A stretch of 64,000 nucleotides of DNA from Mayamaea pseudoterrestris (lineage: Eukaryota > Bacillariophyta > Bacillariophyceae > Sellaphorales > Sellaphoraceae), in assembly GCA_027923505.1 (NCBI GenBank), contig BROI01000032.1, forward strand, positions 62,001 through 126,000. The letters are read 5' to 3'. The notes below the pieces were generated by a model. That model saw only the letters and a program-made list of their open reading frames with translations. It was not told the origin of the DNA and made no database searches. Positions 40,822 through 51,108 of this stretch are shown one piece after another. A program made the translations under genes and the position numbers. Position 1 is the first letter of the stretch. Every line of letters starts with the position of its first letter.

Positions 40822-42384
40822 ATGGCACACCAAGCGACAGCTGATCGACAACCGGTTGGCGATGAGGAAGCTAGCGCGAACCATCGTAGTGAGGACGAGA
40901 GCAACCGATCAAATCGGTGGGACTCTTCCTGTAAAGGGCATCGTATGTCGACGGACCTCTATCTTGAGCTGCTAAAGGGCCCGCTTCGGCGACAAGTTCG
41001 GGTGGGCGCATCCGAGAACCGCTCGACATCGAATCCTGGCTTCGCGAAGACGGCGTCAGACGAGGAATGGACCGAAGCCACCGCCAGCGAATCATTTTCA
41101 TCGAGCTTGAGTAGCATTGGATTACCAGCGATGGCCACCAGTCCGTATCCGGCTGATTATTGGAACAGCCCGGGGCAACCTCGTTCCATTACGATGGGTG
41201 GTCCATCTGCAAGGCCACACATTCCATCAGTTCATCAGCTGCTGGAGCAAACTTTCCCTTTTCTTGATTCCGACAAAGACGAGGAGGACATCGGAGCAGT
41301 GGCAATACCAGTTGCCGGAACGGGATTGCGGACGTTGATCGAGGACGAGGAGGAGGAAGAAGATGCCACCTCCTCATCGCGACAGGAGGATTCGTTTCAC
41401 CACACCGATGATGAATTCGAGTTGATTCTACCTACCAATAATGCTCATCAGACAGTCGAGCTGCATCGTTCATTCCAGGAGAAAGAGTCATTCAGTGACT
41501 CGAGTGACAATGGTAGCTACTTTCGTGACGAATCAGGATCATACGACGATTACAGCGGCTCTGAGTACATGAGTGATGACAACTTCATGATGGAGTACGT
41601 GACGAGCTCCGAAGATGAAGGAGACGAGGATATCTACCTGTTATCAAATTTTCATGTGCCGCTCACTTCCATTGCATCCATCGACAAACTTCCGACGAGG
41701 ACTAGCGGTAGGTCGCACACACCGTCGATGCCGGCTTCGCGTGCCGATACGGCGAGCACATCGTCGACTTATGAGCAGAAGGCTGCTACAGCTATTGGTA
41801 CAATCGGAATGGACAAAGTTTGTTCGGCGGCCGACGAAACAGCAATGCAAGTTGGCTTACTCGCCCTGTCTGTGTCAGACGTTGAGGTCAACCTCTCCTG
41901 TAGGCAAAGCACTGTGAATGATTCGTATGATAGTCTTCCCAAGCTACCCTACCGGCAAACTACGTCAGAGTTTTCAAAAGATGATGCGTCGGCGGGTGTC
42001 ACAGCAACAACCCGACAAGTACGCTTCGCGCCAACTTGCAAGATCCAAGAGTATGCAGTCACTGTTGGGGACAATCCAAGCTGTAGTGGAGCCTGCGCCC
42101 TCACTCTTGACTGGGAACATACACAAGCGTATCAGCAAGTCCATGGACAAATCAGGAGCAACTCAGGTGCACTGAAGTGCCTTTCGCAATCCTCGAGACG
42201 TGAGCGAGTAATGGCAGTGCAGGGACTCACTCAGCAAAAGCTGCGACTGCTCGAGCTACAGGTGCACAATCGAGTGACTCGGAACGCCTTGCTCGCTAAG
42301 ACAAAACGAAAACAGCGGTCAGGACGAACATCTACCGGTGATGCGAGCTTGGCCTGTATTAAGCCAGCCGAAGGATGTCTGTGA
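40822..42384 (+). CDS. acidic Ser-rich protein with a C-terminal domain shared with the 52926 gene
   Basis: 520 residues from the ATG at 40822. Residues 1-395 are acidic, Ser-rich and probably disordered. From about 399 to 480 lies an ordered segment: VRFAPTCKIQEYAVTVGDNP, then ALTLDWEHT, then RRERVMAVQGLTQQKLRLLE. The protein at 52926 has the same order of motifs (RVKFGLSEVRIYGLAV, PLTLDW, RRLRVAAVNGWSWEELRLAE). I recall similar motifs in many predicted diatom proteins but know no domain name or function. A basic C-terminal tail (KTKRKQRSGR) follows. Confidence 0.65.
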   Translation: MAHQATADRQPVGDEEASANHRSEDESNRSNRWDSSCKGHRMSTDLYLELLKGPLRRQVRVGASENRSTSNPGFAKTASDEEWTEATASESFSSSLSSIGLPAMATSPYPADYWNSPGQPRSITMGGPSARPHIPSVHQLLEQTFPFLDSDKDEEDIGAVAIPVAGTGLRTLIEDEEEEEDATSSSRQEDSFHHTDDEFELILPTNNAHQTVELHRSFQEKESFSDSSDNGSYFRDESGSYDDYSGSEYMSDDNFMMEYVTSSEDEGDEDIYLLSNFHVPLTSIASIDKLPTRTSGRSHTPSMPASRADTASTSSTYEQKAATAIGTIGMDKVCSAADETAMQVGLLALSVSDVEVNLSCRQSTVNDSYDSLPKLPYRQTTSEFSKDDASAGVTATTRQVRFAPTCKIQEYAVTVGDNPSCSGACALTLDWEHTQAYQQVHGQIRSNSGALKCLSQSSRRERVMAVQGLTQQKLRLLELQVHNRVTRNALLAKTKRKQRSGRTSTGDASLACIKPAEGCL

Positions 42385-43021
42385 ACAGCCTTTACAGCGA
42401 AGTATATATATATAGCAGCTTCTAGAACAAGTTAAACGTAGTATGCGTCGTACTCATATTCTATGTCATAATTCGATATAATAGCGTTCTGTGCAGGTTT
42501 CATTCGAGAACCGAAGAGTATTTTCTGTTCATGGCTATGATGCTGGCAAGTGTGCATCGAAAATCGCAGTGTAACCGCATGCGCAACTCCTCGTAGCGTC
42601 TCTTGACCCTCGCAAAATCTGTCCATCTGCAAAAGCGACTTCAAAACATGCTTCCGCGATACTGTGATTACTTGCCCTCCTGCTCGAGTTGAGTCAATGC
42701 AGTTATAAATGATGGTTGTCTATCGAATGATTACTGTGGGTAAATTAATTCACTACAGTAATCATGTTGACGATCGGAGCCTGAACGACGAATAACATGA
42801 GCATTATGATCTCAATATCCAATGCATTGACAAGCAAAAAAACCATGGTATCTTGTTCAACTGAAAAGTTTCATACCTACAGGTAGTTTCCGTCGCACAG
42901 GCATTCCATCTTCTTCGCGCCATTTTTGAACTTTGGTGGATTCCGCGATCCAGCATCTTCAACTTCTGCGCGCTGCTCGACGACCACAGTAAATATTGTT
43001 CAACCACAAGCAACTTTCACC
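42385..43021. promoter_or_regulatory. intergenic, promoter of the first FCP gene
   Basis: 637 bp. Contains a short (TA)n run near 42402-42413 and the upstream region of the FCP gene. No reliable coding frame is seen. Confidence 0.4.
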
Positions 43022-43892
43022 ATGAAGACCATCATTGCCGCCTCCCTCGTCGCCTCTGCTGCTGCCTTTGCGCCAGCGCAGCAAGCGTCCAAGTCGTCCT
43101 CTGTTGCTGCTTTCGAGGGTGACATTGGTACGTTAAACTCTTGGAGCTGCTTGACAAACTGTGAACCGTGAACATGAAGCGTTCATCAAGTCCCTTACAT
43201 TACATCTCTGTATAATCAGGTGCCACCTTGCCTTTGGGATTCTGGGATCCGCTAGGCCTTGTCGCGGATGGCGACCAGGCTAAATTCGACCGCTTGCGTT
43301 TGACCGAAGTCAAGCACGGCCGCATTGTACGTTGTGACCGAGATTGTTGGATGATGTTTCTCTAAAGTCCGTAGCTGATACGTTTCTTCCTTTCTTTTCC
43401 GTTTGCAGGCCATGTTGGCTGTCGTTGGTAACCTCATTCAGGAAGCCGGAGTTCGTCTTCCGGGATCAATCGACCTTTCCGGAACCAAGTTTGCCGACAT
43501 TCCCAACGGTTACGCCGCACTGGAAGCTATCCCATACGCCGGAAAACTGCAGCTATTCGCTTTCATTGGCTTCTTGGAGGTGTTTGTCATGCGTGACTTT
43601 GTTGGAGGAGAATTCCCGGGTGATCTCCGCAACAACTACTTTGACCTTGGCTGGGACAGCTTTGACGATGCCACCAAGGCACGAAAGCGCTCCATCGAGC
43701 TCAACCAAGGACGTGCGGTAAGTTTGCTCAAGATTTCTTACTCATTTTGTAAATGTTGCGAGAAGCATGCTTCTCATGACTTTGTTTTATCCCTCTTGAC
43801 AGGCTATGATGGGAATCCTTGGCCTGATGGTCCACGAACAACTTGGAGTCTCCATCATCCCTTCCATCGCTGACTCGGAGTACTTGCTTTAA
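43022..43892 (+). CDS. fucoxanthin-chlorophyll a/c-binding antenna protein
   Basis: Four exons: 43022-43127, 43220-43326, 43409-43717 and 43803-43892; all introns (92, 82 and 85 nt) are GT-AG and keep the frame, giving 203 residues. The leader MKTIIAASLVASAAAFAP is a signal plus ASAFAP-type plastid motif. Membrane helix 1 carries EVKHGRIAMLAVVG and helix 3 ELNQGRAAMMGILG, whose Glu/Arg pairs hold chlorophyll in the LHC fold. A helix 2 region (KLQLFAFIGFLEVFV) lies between. FCPs collect light for photosynthesis in diatoms and relatives. It is probably of the Lhcf type, without the exact class being certain. Confidence 0.93.
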
Positions 43893-44143
43893 TTAGGTAG
43901 CTGATAGTCTAAATTAGCTTGTCGATCAATTACATCATCCAAGTGTCGCAAACCAGTACTGTATCGGTAGGGATCGTAAGTGTGCTCACTATCAAGAACA
44001 CTTGCGTAAACACCGGCAGCCTCGCAGTGTCGTAAGATTATCGTACCGGTACTACAACAGACACACCATCTGCATCACTTGGCGAGTCCTTCGACCATGG
44101 ACTAACCGTCTTCGGCAACTGCTCTACAGTTGACATTTAATAA

Positions 44144-45296
44144 ATGAACAATGTTATGACATCCTTGAATGTAAAGCGCGTCGCATGCGCTTTGATTTTC
44201 TTGCTCATCCTCGTCTCGGTGAAAGTGACAGTGGTCCGCTTTGTCGATCCAAATGGACTCCTCGCCACTCGACGAGAACACTTGAGGTACAGCGACCTGT
44301 CGAACAAGGTTCACGACATGTACTCGGACGAGCAATTTGGATCTGGAAGCGCTATCTACAGCAATGAGACTCTAGGGACGCCATCGTCGTTTCGTCCATT
44401 GGACATTCGAAATCAGTCGCTAAATGCGCCAAAGGCATTCAATCTTGCCATGGTATACCCAATGTCCAAAGACTGCAATTGCGTCACTGACATGAATGGT
44501 CGAGGACCTTGCTGCGTCAGATACTACCGACGACCTCATAAGATGGGAAACATACAGAGCTTGCAGCTCCTGCCGGAAGGAGTGCGCGACTTGATACGCA
44601 TCACATCGAGCGAGTTCTTGAAACGGTCACCAGCATATGATTATCGCGACGTAGTATTGGTCAGAGACTTGTACAGTGCTGTTATATCGGGATATTTGTA
44701 TCAGTAAGTTAGTTGGGGAGCGTTGTTTGGAATAGGCTAAGTTTGCGCACCTCTCACATTTACGCCGCGCACCTTATCACAACAGCATATCCGGCAGAGA
44801 ATGTTGGCTGGACATGTATGGACGACCGACTAACTTTACGTTTCGGTGGATCGATCATTTCTGGCATGATCTTGATTTTGAAGCCGCCCCGCCCCGCAAT
44901 GACAGAAATCTTTGCCGATACTTGGTTGAGGAGTCCACCTACGCTGGACTTGCCATGTACACGCAAATGTCAATGATTTGGTTCCGCGACCTTGTATCCA
45001 GCCATCGGTATAGTGCGAAACACGAAGACGCAAAGCGTACGCTGTTTGTCTGCTTTGGCGACTTGGAAGCGTCCCAGCCAAAAATACTAGACCACTTTTT
45101 TCCGGGCGGTCACGAGTTCAAGCTTGAATTACCGCCAGCAATAGTGTCAAGCGATATTTATGGCGGCGGTCACTCGACGAGTCGCAATGCAAGTCTTCGC
45201 GGCGAGTTGAGGGATTTACTCGTTGCCATTGACAATCGCCAATACTCTGGGGCGCTTAGAAAAATGAACCAGGAGTTGGGTTGCGCAGACGATTAG
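44144..45296 (+). CDS. Golgi sulfotransferase-like type II membrane protein
   Basis: Exons 44144-44703 and 44786-45296; the 82-nt intron (GTAAGT, AACAG) keeps the frame, giving 356 residues. A short cytosolic tail and a signal anchor (ALIFLLILVSVKVTVV) indicate type II Golgi topology. VVLVRDLYSAVISGYLYH resembles the 3'-phosphate-binding motif (RDPxxxxxSxxY) of PAPS sulfotransferases, and is followed by SGRECWLDMYGRP. A conventional 5' PAPS loop is not obvious. I recall families with SGYLYHxSGRECWLD in diatoms. Such enzymes may sulfate cell-wall or secreted polysaccharides; other membrane transferases remain possible. Confidence 0.6.
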
Positions 45297-45683
45297 TTGA
45301 GCATTGTGTTCCATGCGACATGATGGAGTTATTATGTGCAACGTTACTCCCCTTAATGAAGTCAGGTATCGGGTTATAACATACGCTACATCTTATCGGT
45401 AGAAGTGATATCATCAAGGCAATGGCAGTCGATCAGACTAGAGATATCATCATCGTTTGCCAATGACCTATGCCGAGGCAGCCAGGCAATGCAAACAAAT
45501 TTGTAAAAAGACGAGAACATAAAGGCGCCAAAAGTCGTAGGCAAACATGTTTTTCTTATTATGAATTATTGCTTACATCAACGTGTCGCTTGTGCGAGCC
45601 CAGTATGGCTCACTGGCAACAAGCCAACGCTCGTCCCACGGCCATGGAGCAGACAAAGAGCCACAGCAGAAGCGAAAACAATA
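45297..45683. other. convergent intergenic, 387 bp
   Basis: 3' flanks of the sulfotransferase-like gene and the possible START gene. No gene is recognised. Confidence 0.45.
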
Positions 45684-46523
45684 CTAGCTGGTTTTCGAAA
45701 ACACAGATCGAAGATACTTCCTCGTATTGCTAATAGTTTCCGACGTTTCATTGGATCCCAAAGACTTATATTGCTTCACAACCGTCGTGACAAACTTTGG
45801 GACGGACGCCAGCATAATCACCGTCAAATGATGACACAGCAAGCCGCCATTCACCTCCGTATACAGCAAGACACTTTTTACTTTGAGGCATCGATCAGAC
45901 TTGGAGTGAGAGCTCCGTTTTGTTCTCTCGAGTAGCATGCCCTTGCTGATGCTAATGCCGCCAATGCAGGCAGCCAAAGCGTCCAAAGTATCTCGCGCAA
46001 GTTCGCTAACCCGAAATTGCACCGTCATTTTGAATACCAAGGGAATGATCGGTTTTGTAAAGCGAAACGTATCAGCGCGGTCCTGCTCCCAGAGAATGTG
46101 TGACGATAGCTGACATTTCGATTGGTAACTTGTCGACGCCAGTTTTTCGGGTGTGATCCAATCTATGAAATCGGGAAAAGGAAGCAAATATACAACTTTG
46201 ACCAGCATGAACGGATAGCTGTCCTCGCCATGCACATATTTTGGAACGTGGTTGTCGCGAGCCTCGTCGTCAAAGCTCGACAAATTGACAATCTCATTCA
46301 CCATCAAGGCTTGCGTAGCGTCCAACTTGTGCGTGCAATCCAAACTAAACAATGCACCACCTTGTTCCAGTATTTCCTTTTGCTCGCTCCTCATAACGTC
46401 GTAGTCATCAAAGCCCAAACATTTAATGTCGGGGCATTCGTCGGCCACACGCGAAATATTCAAAGTAATGGATTGCTCCTCATCGGGCGAAACGGGCGAG
46501 CAGTCATTGCTCGTCGAAGTCAT
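45684..46523 (-). CDS. hypothetical protein, possibly START-like lipid-binding
   Basis: 279 residues from the ATG at 46523; the frame upstream starts only from a GTG. The end of the chain (LLYTEVNGGLLCHHLTVIML, then VPKFVTTVVKQYKSLG, then NTRKYLRSV) is laid out like the final strand and C-terminal helix of START/SRPBCC lipid-binding domains. A strand with LVFKMTVQFRVSEL comes before it. This is a fold guess only; no motif is diagnostic. No signal peptide or membrane helix is seen, so the protein is likely cytosolic. Confidence 0.5.
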   Translation of the reverse strand: MTSTSNDCSPVSPDEEQSITLNISRVADECPDIKCLGFDDYDVMRSEQKEILEQGGALFSLDCTHKLDATQALMVNEIVNLSSFDDEARDNHVPKYVHGEDSYPFMLVKVVYLLPFPDFIDWITPEKLASTSYQSKCQLSSHILWEQDRADTFRFTKPIIPLVFKMTVQFRVSELARDTLDALAACIGGISISKGMLLERTKRSSHSKSDRCLKVKSVLLYTEVNGGLLCHHLTVIMLASVPKFVTTVVKQYKSLGSNETSETISNTRKYLRSVFSKTS

Positions 46524-46841
46524 GCTTGACTGTTTATAATGGTGCTGCACGATGATTTACTCTGTCGTTTGCCTTTATACGACACTTCAGGCGGTCAATG
46601 ATCCCGTTCGCTGCGTGGAGATGATGTTGTGATCGGCATGTGGTCCATGCGGGTCAATCGATGCCAAGATCCGCCTTCGAAACGATTTCCGAAAAGTGAC
46701 GTCGCACCAAGACTCAAAAATGAGTGAATGTCGAAAAGCAGTCCGTATTATACCGGCAGATGACTCAAATCAATAGTAAGAAACTACCGGTAAATGAACC
46801 CTTTTGTCTAAACGTCGTTATTAGCTACCGGTAAATTTCAT
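46524..46841. other. intergenic, 318 bp with two TACCGGTA palindromes
   Basis: Between the START-like gene's start and the second FCP's stop. It holds taccggta at 46785 and 46826, 41 bp apart, and a related taccggca at 46751. Confidence 0.5.
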
Positions 46842-47731
46842 TTAGTAAAGGAATGGAAGTCCAGTGATGAGGTTGTCGAGGCCATCGAACCCAGGGGACA
46901 CGAGGTTCTGGCTGTTGTGGCGGAGGAGCTCCAAGGTGGCAAGCATGGCCAAACGTCCGTCTGTGAATGAAAATAATGTCATAGATGAGTTGAGGTTCTC
47001 GATTTGTTTGCTGATCCGTGCCGGAACAATGAACAATGCTGTCAAATTGCCCGGTTAAACGTATCCTGAACTAGACGTTGAATACTTACTTTGAAGTTCT
47101 TGTGTCTGGCGCTTCTTGAGGGTGTCTGGGTCAAGGTCGGGCTTGCCGACTTCAAAGTCTCCGAGGATTCCCCAGTAGTCGACGGCTCCAATGAAGAAGA
47201 ACATTTGCGCCCAGCCGAGGGATGGGATGGCCGAAAGGGCAGCAACACCGTTGGGAACCTCAGCGCATGGCAGACCTGGGGCAATGTCGAAACCGAATCG
47301 GTAGAACTCTGGAACGACGAATCCGACAACAGCAAGCATGGCCTGTGAATGTCAAGTAGGAGGGGCGACTTAAATAATGAGCGATATTATATGTAATGCA
47401 TACAACTTTGATCATAAATAAAAAGACGTACAACTCGGCCGTGCTTCAATTCAACGGCGCGGTATTCATCGAACTTGGCCTCGGTAGTAGCAAGGCCTAG
47501 CGGGTCCCAGTATCCAATAGGAGGCTTCCATTTTCAAGGAAAAGAGTAGTCTGTTAGTACATGGCTCGAACTTTAACAAAGGATTCTTCTGGTCTACATT
47601 AACTTTCTTACCAATGCACCAGCCTTCTCCTCGAACGAAACGGCGCTCATGGCCGAGCTCGAGGATTTCTGGCTTGCCGGGGCAAAGGCAGCGGCAGAGG
47701 CGACAAGGGAGGCAACAACAGCAAGCTTCAT
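46842..47731 (-). CDS. fucoxanthin-chlorophyll a/c-binding antenna protein
   Basis: Four exons on the minus strand: 47731-47612, 47524-47432, 47342-47090 and 46960-46842; introns of 87, 89 and 129 nt are GT-AG and keep the frame, giving 194 residues. The leader MKLAVVASLVASAAAFAP carries the plastid motif. GYWDPLGLA precedes helix 1 (ELKHGRVAMLAVVG); helix 3 has ELQNGRLAMLATLELL. The end GLPFLY differs from the first FCP gene, so the two are diverged relatives rather than a recent duplicate. Acceptor 1 (TGGAAG) is the least certain splice site. It serves in light harvesting in the thylakoid. Confidence 0.92.
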
Positions 47732-48028
47732 GGTGGACAGTATGGTGCGTGGGAAAGTGCGACAGCCAGCGACGTGACGATGGCGAGGATCGGCAATCTT
47801 GAACTTCAACTGCGCGAAGTTAATCATCGCACCGGTACTAAGTAACTCCATCATCCATAACCTTCCCGTCAATCGTGGAAACGGATCCTGTCGCGCGAGC
47901 AACCATGGCCAGGTTCTTTGAACCGGCGAAGCGTTTCACTTGCCAGATTCGTGATTACTCTCGCTATCTTGGATGAAATCGGCGTCAAGTCCAGTAGAAG
48001 CAAAAGTGCTCTGGAAAGCACCAGGTGT
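47732..48028. promoter_or_regulatory. divergent intergenic with upstream ATG
   Basis: 297 bp between the FCP start (minus) and the phosphotransferase start (plus). A 23-codon frame from the ATG at 47905 ends at 47976, before the main start, and could act as an upstream ORF. Confidence 0.4.
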
Positions 48029-50683
48029 ATGAGCACCAGCATGACTTCACCTTCACCGTCGACCAAACTTTGGGTTCGCTTTTCGGACAACGACTCTGTC
48101 ACGGTAGAGCAGGTTGGAGGCAAGGGTCTTGGCTTGCTTCAATCTCAACGAGCAGGATTTAACGTTCCCGACGGTTTTGTCTTGACAACTACATTCTTTG
48201 ATCCTTGGATCGAGCAAGTCAAAGCAACTGAGGAATTTCATACTCATGTTGCCGATAAGTCGCGAGATGCATGCGACGCTTTAAAGGCCCTCTGCAATAC
48301 ATTGTCGTTGACAAAGGAGCAGAAGAACGCTTTAAATGAAGCTTCTGATTCTATCTCATCGATGCTTGTTGCTGTGCGATCCTCGGCGCCGCATGAAGAT
48401 TCCGCTGGGGCAAGCTTTGCTGGCATGTATCATTCGACTTTGTCAGTGCCAATGGAACGTGGAGAGTATTTGATACAGGCGATTCGAGACTCGTTTGCGT
48501 CCATGTTCGATTATCGAGTCGCTTCAATGCTCAAGAATTTGTCAGCGTCTGACTTGAGCTTTGCCGTCGTGGTGCAACACCAAGTCGATGCGGCGGTGAG
48601 CGGCGTTGCATTTTCTCTTGATCCACTCAGCAATTGCTACGACGAAGCTGTCATTGGCGCCAATTTTGGGCTTGGAGAAACGGTTGTCGGAGGGCTTGTT
48701 ACGCCTGATACATACAAGGTCGATAAGTTTAAACGAACAATTACGTCGAAACAAGTTTCTGCAAACAAGACACTTTCCCATGTTATCAACCAGGACGGGG
48801 GATTTGGCGTTCGGGAGCAGCCGGTTCTTAATCCATCTATCCAGGCGCTTTCTGACGAACAGATCCTACGAGTAGCAGACCTTGTCACAGACGTTGAAAA
48901 GTCGAGAGGTGGCGAGCCTGTCGACATTGAATGGTGCTTTGGTCAAGATGGCATTTTGTACCTTCTTCAAGCTCGGCCCATCACCAGCTACGTCAAGCTG
49001 TTTCCGGAGATGGTTACCCAACCTAGAGAGATTAAACAACTCTATATGGACGGCATCATTGCATCGCAGGGATTCTCTAGCCCGATGTCAGTCTTGGGCA
49101 TTGACATTTGGGGTCGAATGGTCGAAAAAGTTCTGCCGCACTATTCTCATGGTGAGGATGGCTTGGTTTGGGAAATCCATGGACGTGAATATGTTATTTT
49201 GTCGCGAATTTTAGCAATGCGTAATGGCGACTCGATGCTGAACAAGGTAGCGGAAGCATCAGGTGCGCATGTGCGGCGCGCGCTTGAAACGATTGACTTT
49301 GACGATTATCGGCCAGAGGCCGTGACGCAAAAGAACAAGTATTTCTTGTTTGCAACCTTCAAATTTATGTTGGGCTTGGCTGCAGCTGTAATGTGGGGTT
49401 TATGGAACCCCGACAAGGCGTTTGATTCGTATAACAAAGGCTGGCAGGAGCTTTTCGAGCAGTACAAGGTTGGCGGTCCTGGCGATGAAGATGACCTCAC
49501 CTTTAGCGAAGAAGTTGACAATTCCATGACGCGCATTTGCAATCTCTTTGCCAAGCAAATGTGCGTCTTGGCTACTTATTATTACAAGTGGAGACTTGGA
49601 CGCATTTTTGCTGGTGACGCTGACATTGAAAAACTTCTTGTCGCGTTAGATATGGATTTGAATGGCAATCCAACCTCAGAGATGGGGCACGCCATGCTTG
49701 ATATTGCGAGCTTCACGGAAGTGCAAGACTGTCCTTCGGGCCAAGCGCTTGTCGAGAAGCTTGAAAAGAATGAAGTCTCGCCCGAAGTCTCGGCTGCTGT
49801 AACGTCTTTCGTCGCCAAGTTTGGATGCCGTGGAATGCGGGAGATTGACATTGCAACGCCACGCTCTAGCGAAGATCTTGCGGCACTGATTGATCGTATC
49901 AAGCAAATTGATGTTGCCGATAATCAGATACTAAAGATGGTTGACCGAAAAAAGCAAGTTATGGAAACATTGCAGACGCGGGCGCGAGCCATTGGATATG
50001 AGAAACAGTTCCTGTACTATGCGAGCGTCATTCAGAAGATGGGCGGCTATCGAGAGCATCCCAAGTATGTCTTTGTGTTTATGCTAGCTCATCTTCGACG
50101 ACGCGCTTTGAAGCTTGGCGAACGGCTCGTTGCCGAAGGTCGTTTGCCAGACGTTGCGAGCATTTTCGACTTGACGCTCGAACAACTTGCGGAGGCAGAG
50201 AGGGATTCGAGTTGCGACCTCTTAGCCTGGATCAGTCAAAATAATGCTCCCTATATTGAGGTTGCTAATGTGAAAGACTGGCCTCTCCTCATTGATAGTC
50301 GCGGGAAAATTGTGCGAGGCAAGCGAGATGACGTTGAAGGCGGCTTGGGAGGCGACCCAATCTCGCCAGGAATCACATCGGGTAGAGCAAGGGTCCTAGA
50401 TTCTCCAGATGGCGAGCCGCTTGGTCGTGGGGACATTCTCGTGACAAAAGCCGCTGAACCAAGTTGGACGCCAATCTTCATCAATGCGTCCGCTGTCGTG
50501 TTGGAAGTCGGTGGCCCAACGCAGCATGGAGCTATCATCGCTCGCGAGTATGGCATCCCTTGTGTCAGCGGCGTGGAGGATGCTACCAAGCTCATCAAAG
50601 ATGGGCAGATGATTGAAGTCGATGGAGCCAGTGGCGTTGTCCGTTTCCTTGACGGAGAATTGACTGGCGACGGCAAACATTAA
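48029..50683 (+). CDS. rifampicin phosphotransferase-like / PEP-synthase-like enzyme
   Basis: 884 residues from the ATG at 48029; the frame runs further upstream without an ATG. Residues 10-330 are a PPDK-type ATP-binding domain (GGKGLGLL, VRSSAPHEDSAGASFAGMYH, LYLLQARPIT). Residues 345-770 are a helical middle domain with FGCRGMREIDIATPR. Residues 790-880 are the swivelling His domain, GGPTQHGAIIAREYGIPCVSG, with phosphocarrier His near 833. The C-terminal PEP/pyruvate barrel of true PEP synthase is absent. Order and length match bacterial rifampicin phosphotransferase (about 870 residues), which uses ATP to phosphorylate a small molecule via His. The natural substrate here is unknown. There is no clear targeting peptide from this start. 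Confidence 0.85.
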   Translation: MSTSMTSPSPSTKLWVRFSDNDSVTVEQVGGKGLGLLQSQRAGFNVPDGFVLTTTFFDPWIEQVKATEEFHTHVADKSRDACDALKALCNTLSLTKEQKNALNEASDSISSMLVAVRSSAPHEDSAGASFAGMYHSTLSVPMERGEYLIQAIRDSFASMFDYRVASMLKNLSASDLSFAVVVQHQVDAAVSGVAFSLDPLSNCYDEAVIGANFGLGETVVGGLVTPDTYKVDKFKRTITSKQVSANKTLSHVINQDGGFGVREQPVLNPSIQALSDEQILRVADLVTDVEKSRGGEPVDIEWCFGQDGILYLLQARPITSYVKLFPEMVTQPREIKQLYMDGIIASQGFSSPMSVLGIDIWGRMVEKVLPHYSHGEDGLVWEIHGREYVILSRILAMRNGDSMLNKVAEASGAHVRRALETIDFDDYRPEAVTQKNKYFLFATFKFMLGLAAAVMWGLWNPDKAFDSYNKGWQELFEQYKVGGPGDEDDLTFSEEVDNSMTRICNLFAKQMCVLATYYYKWRLGRIFAGDADIEKLLVALDMDLNGNPTSEMGHAMLDIASFTEVQDCPSGQALVEKLEKNEVSPEVSAAVTSFVAKFGCRGMREIDIATPRSSEDLAALIDRIKQIDVADNQILKMVDRKKQVMETLQTRARAIGYEKQFLYYASVIQKMGGYREHPKYVFVFMLAHLRRRALKLGERLVAEGRLPDVASIFDLTLEQLAEAERDSSCDLLAWISQNNAPYIEVANVKDWPLLIDSRGKIVRGKRDDVEGGLGGDPISPGITSGRARVLDSPDGEPLGRGDILVTKAAEPSWTPIFINASAVVLEVGGPTQHGAIIAREYGIPCVSGVEDATKLIKDGQMIEVDGASGVVRFLDGELTGDGKH

Positions 50684-51108
50684 GCCGCAATGTGGTGGCT
50701 TTCTCGTTCGAAAGCTTATTCTAACATCTTTTCTATTAAATCCGCACAAATGTTTCTTTCTATGAATGACAAATTAGAAATGCTATGGTAGTTAAGTAAC
50801 ACGCCTTCCCCCTTGGTGGCGCATTCGAGGTTCGTGGGCATAATTGCGAATTTTGGCGATCACGCAGAGAAACCGGATCGACATCCATTTACGGATGCGA
50901 CAGCTGAAAGATGCGACGAGTGACGATCAATCAACAGCAGCAATCATGGTAGCTTCCTCGTCTCTTGTTTCCCTTCTTCCGCTTATCTTTCCTCTCTGTC
51001 GTTGTGACTCGTATACGCCACATAGCAAGACTTTTAGAATGCGGAACGTTGGCTTGAGCATGCGTGTTTCTCGAGGAGGCGCACAGCAGCAGCCAGAATT
51101 AAGTAACA
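50684..51108. other. intergenic with unresolved leader frame
   Basis: 425 bp. A frame from the ATG at 50946 codes a signal-like leader (SSSLVSLLPLIFPLCRC) and then RVSRGGAQQQ, but in a different phase from the Nudix gene it runs into. Confidence 0.4.

Noticed and set aside
40571-40975. 134-codon frame before the 40822 gene
   Set aside because: Overlaps the better-supported 40822 frame in another phase and resembles no protein.
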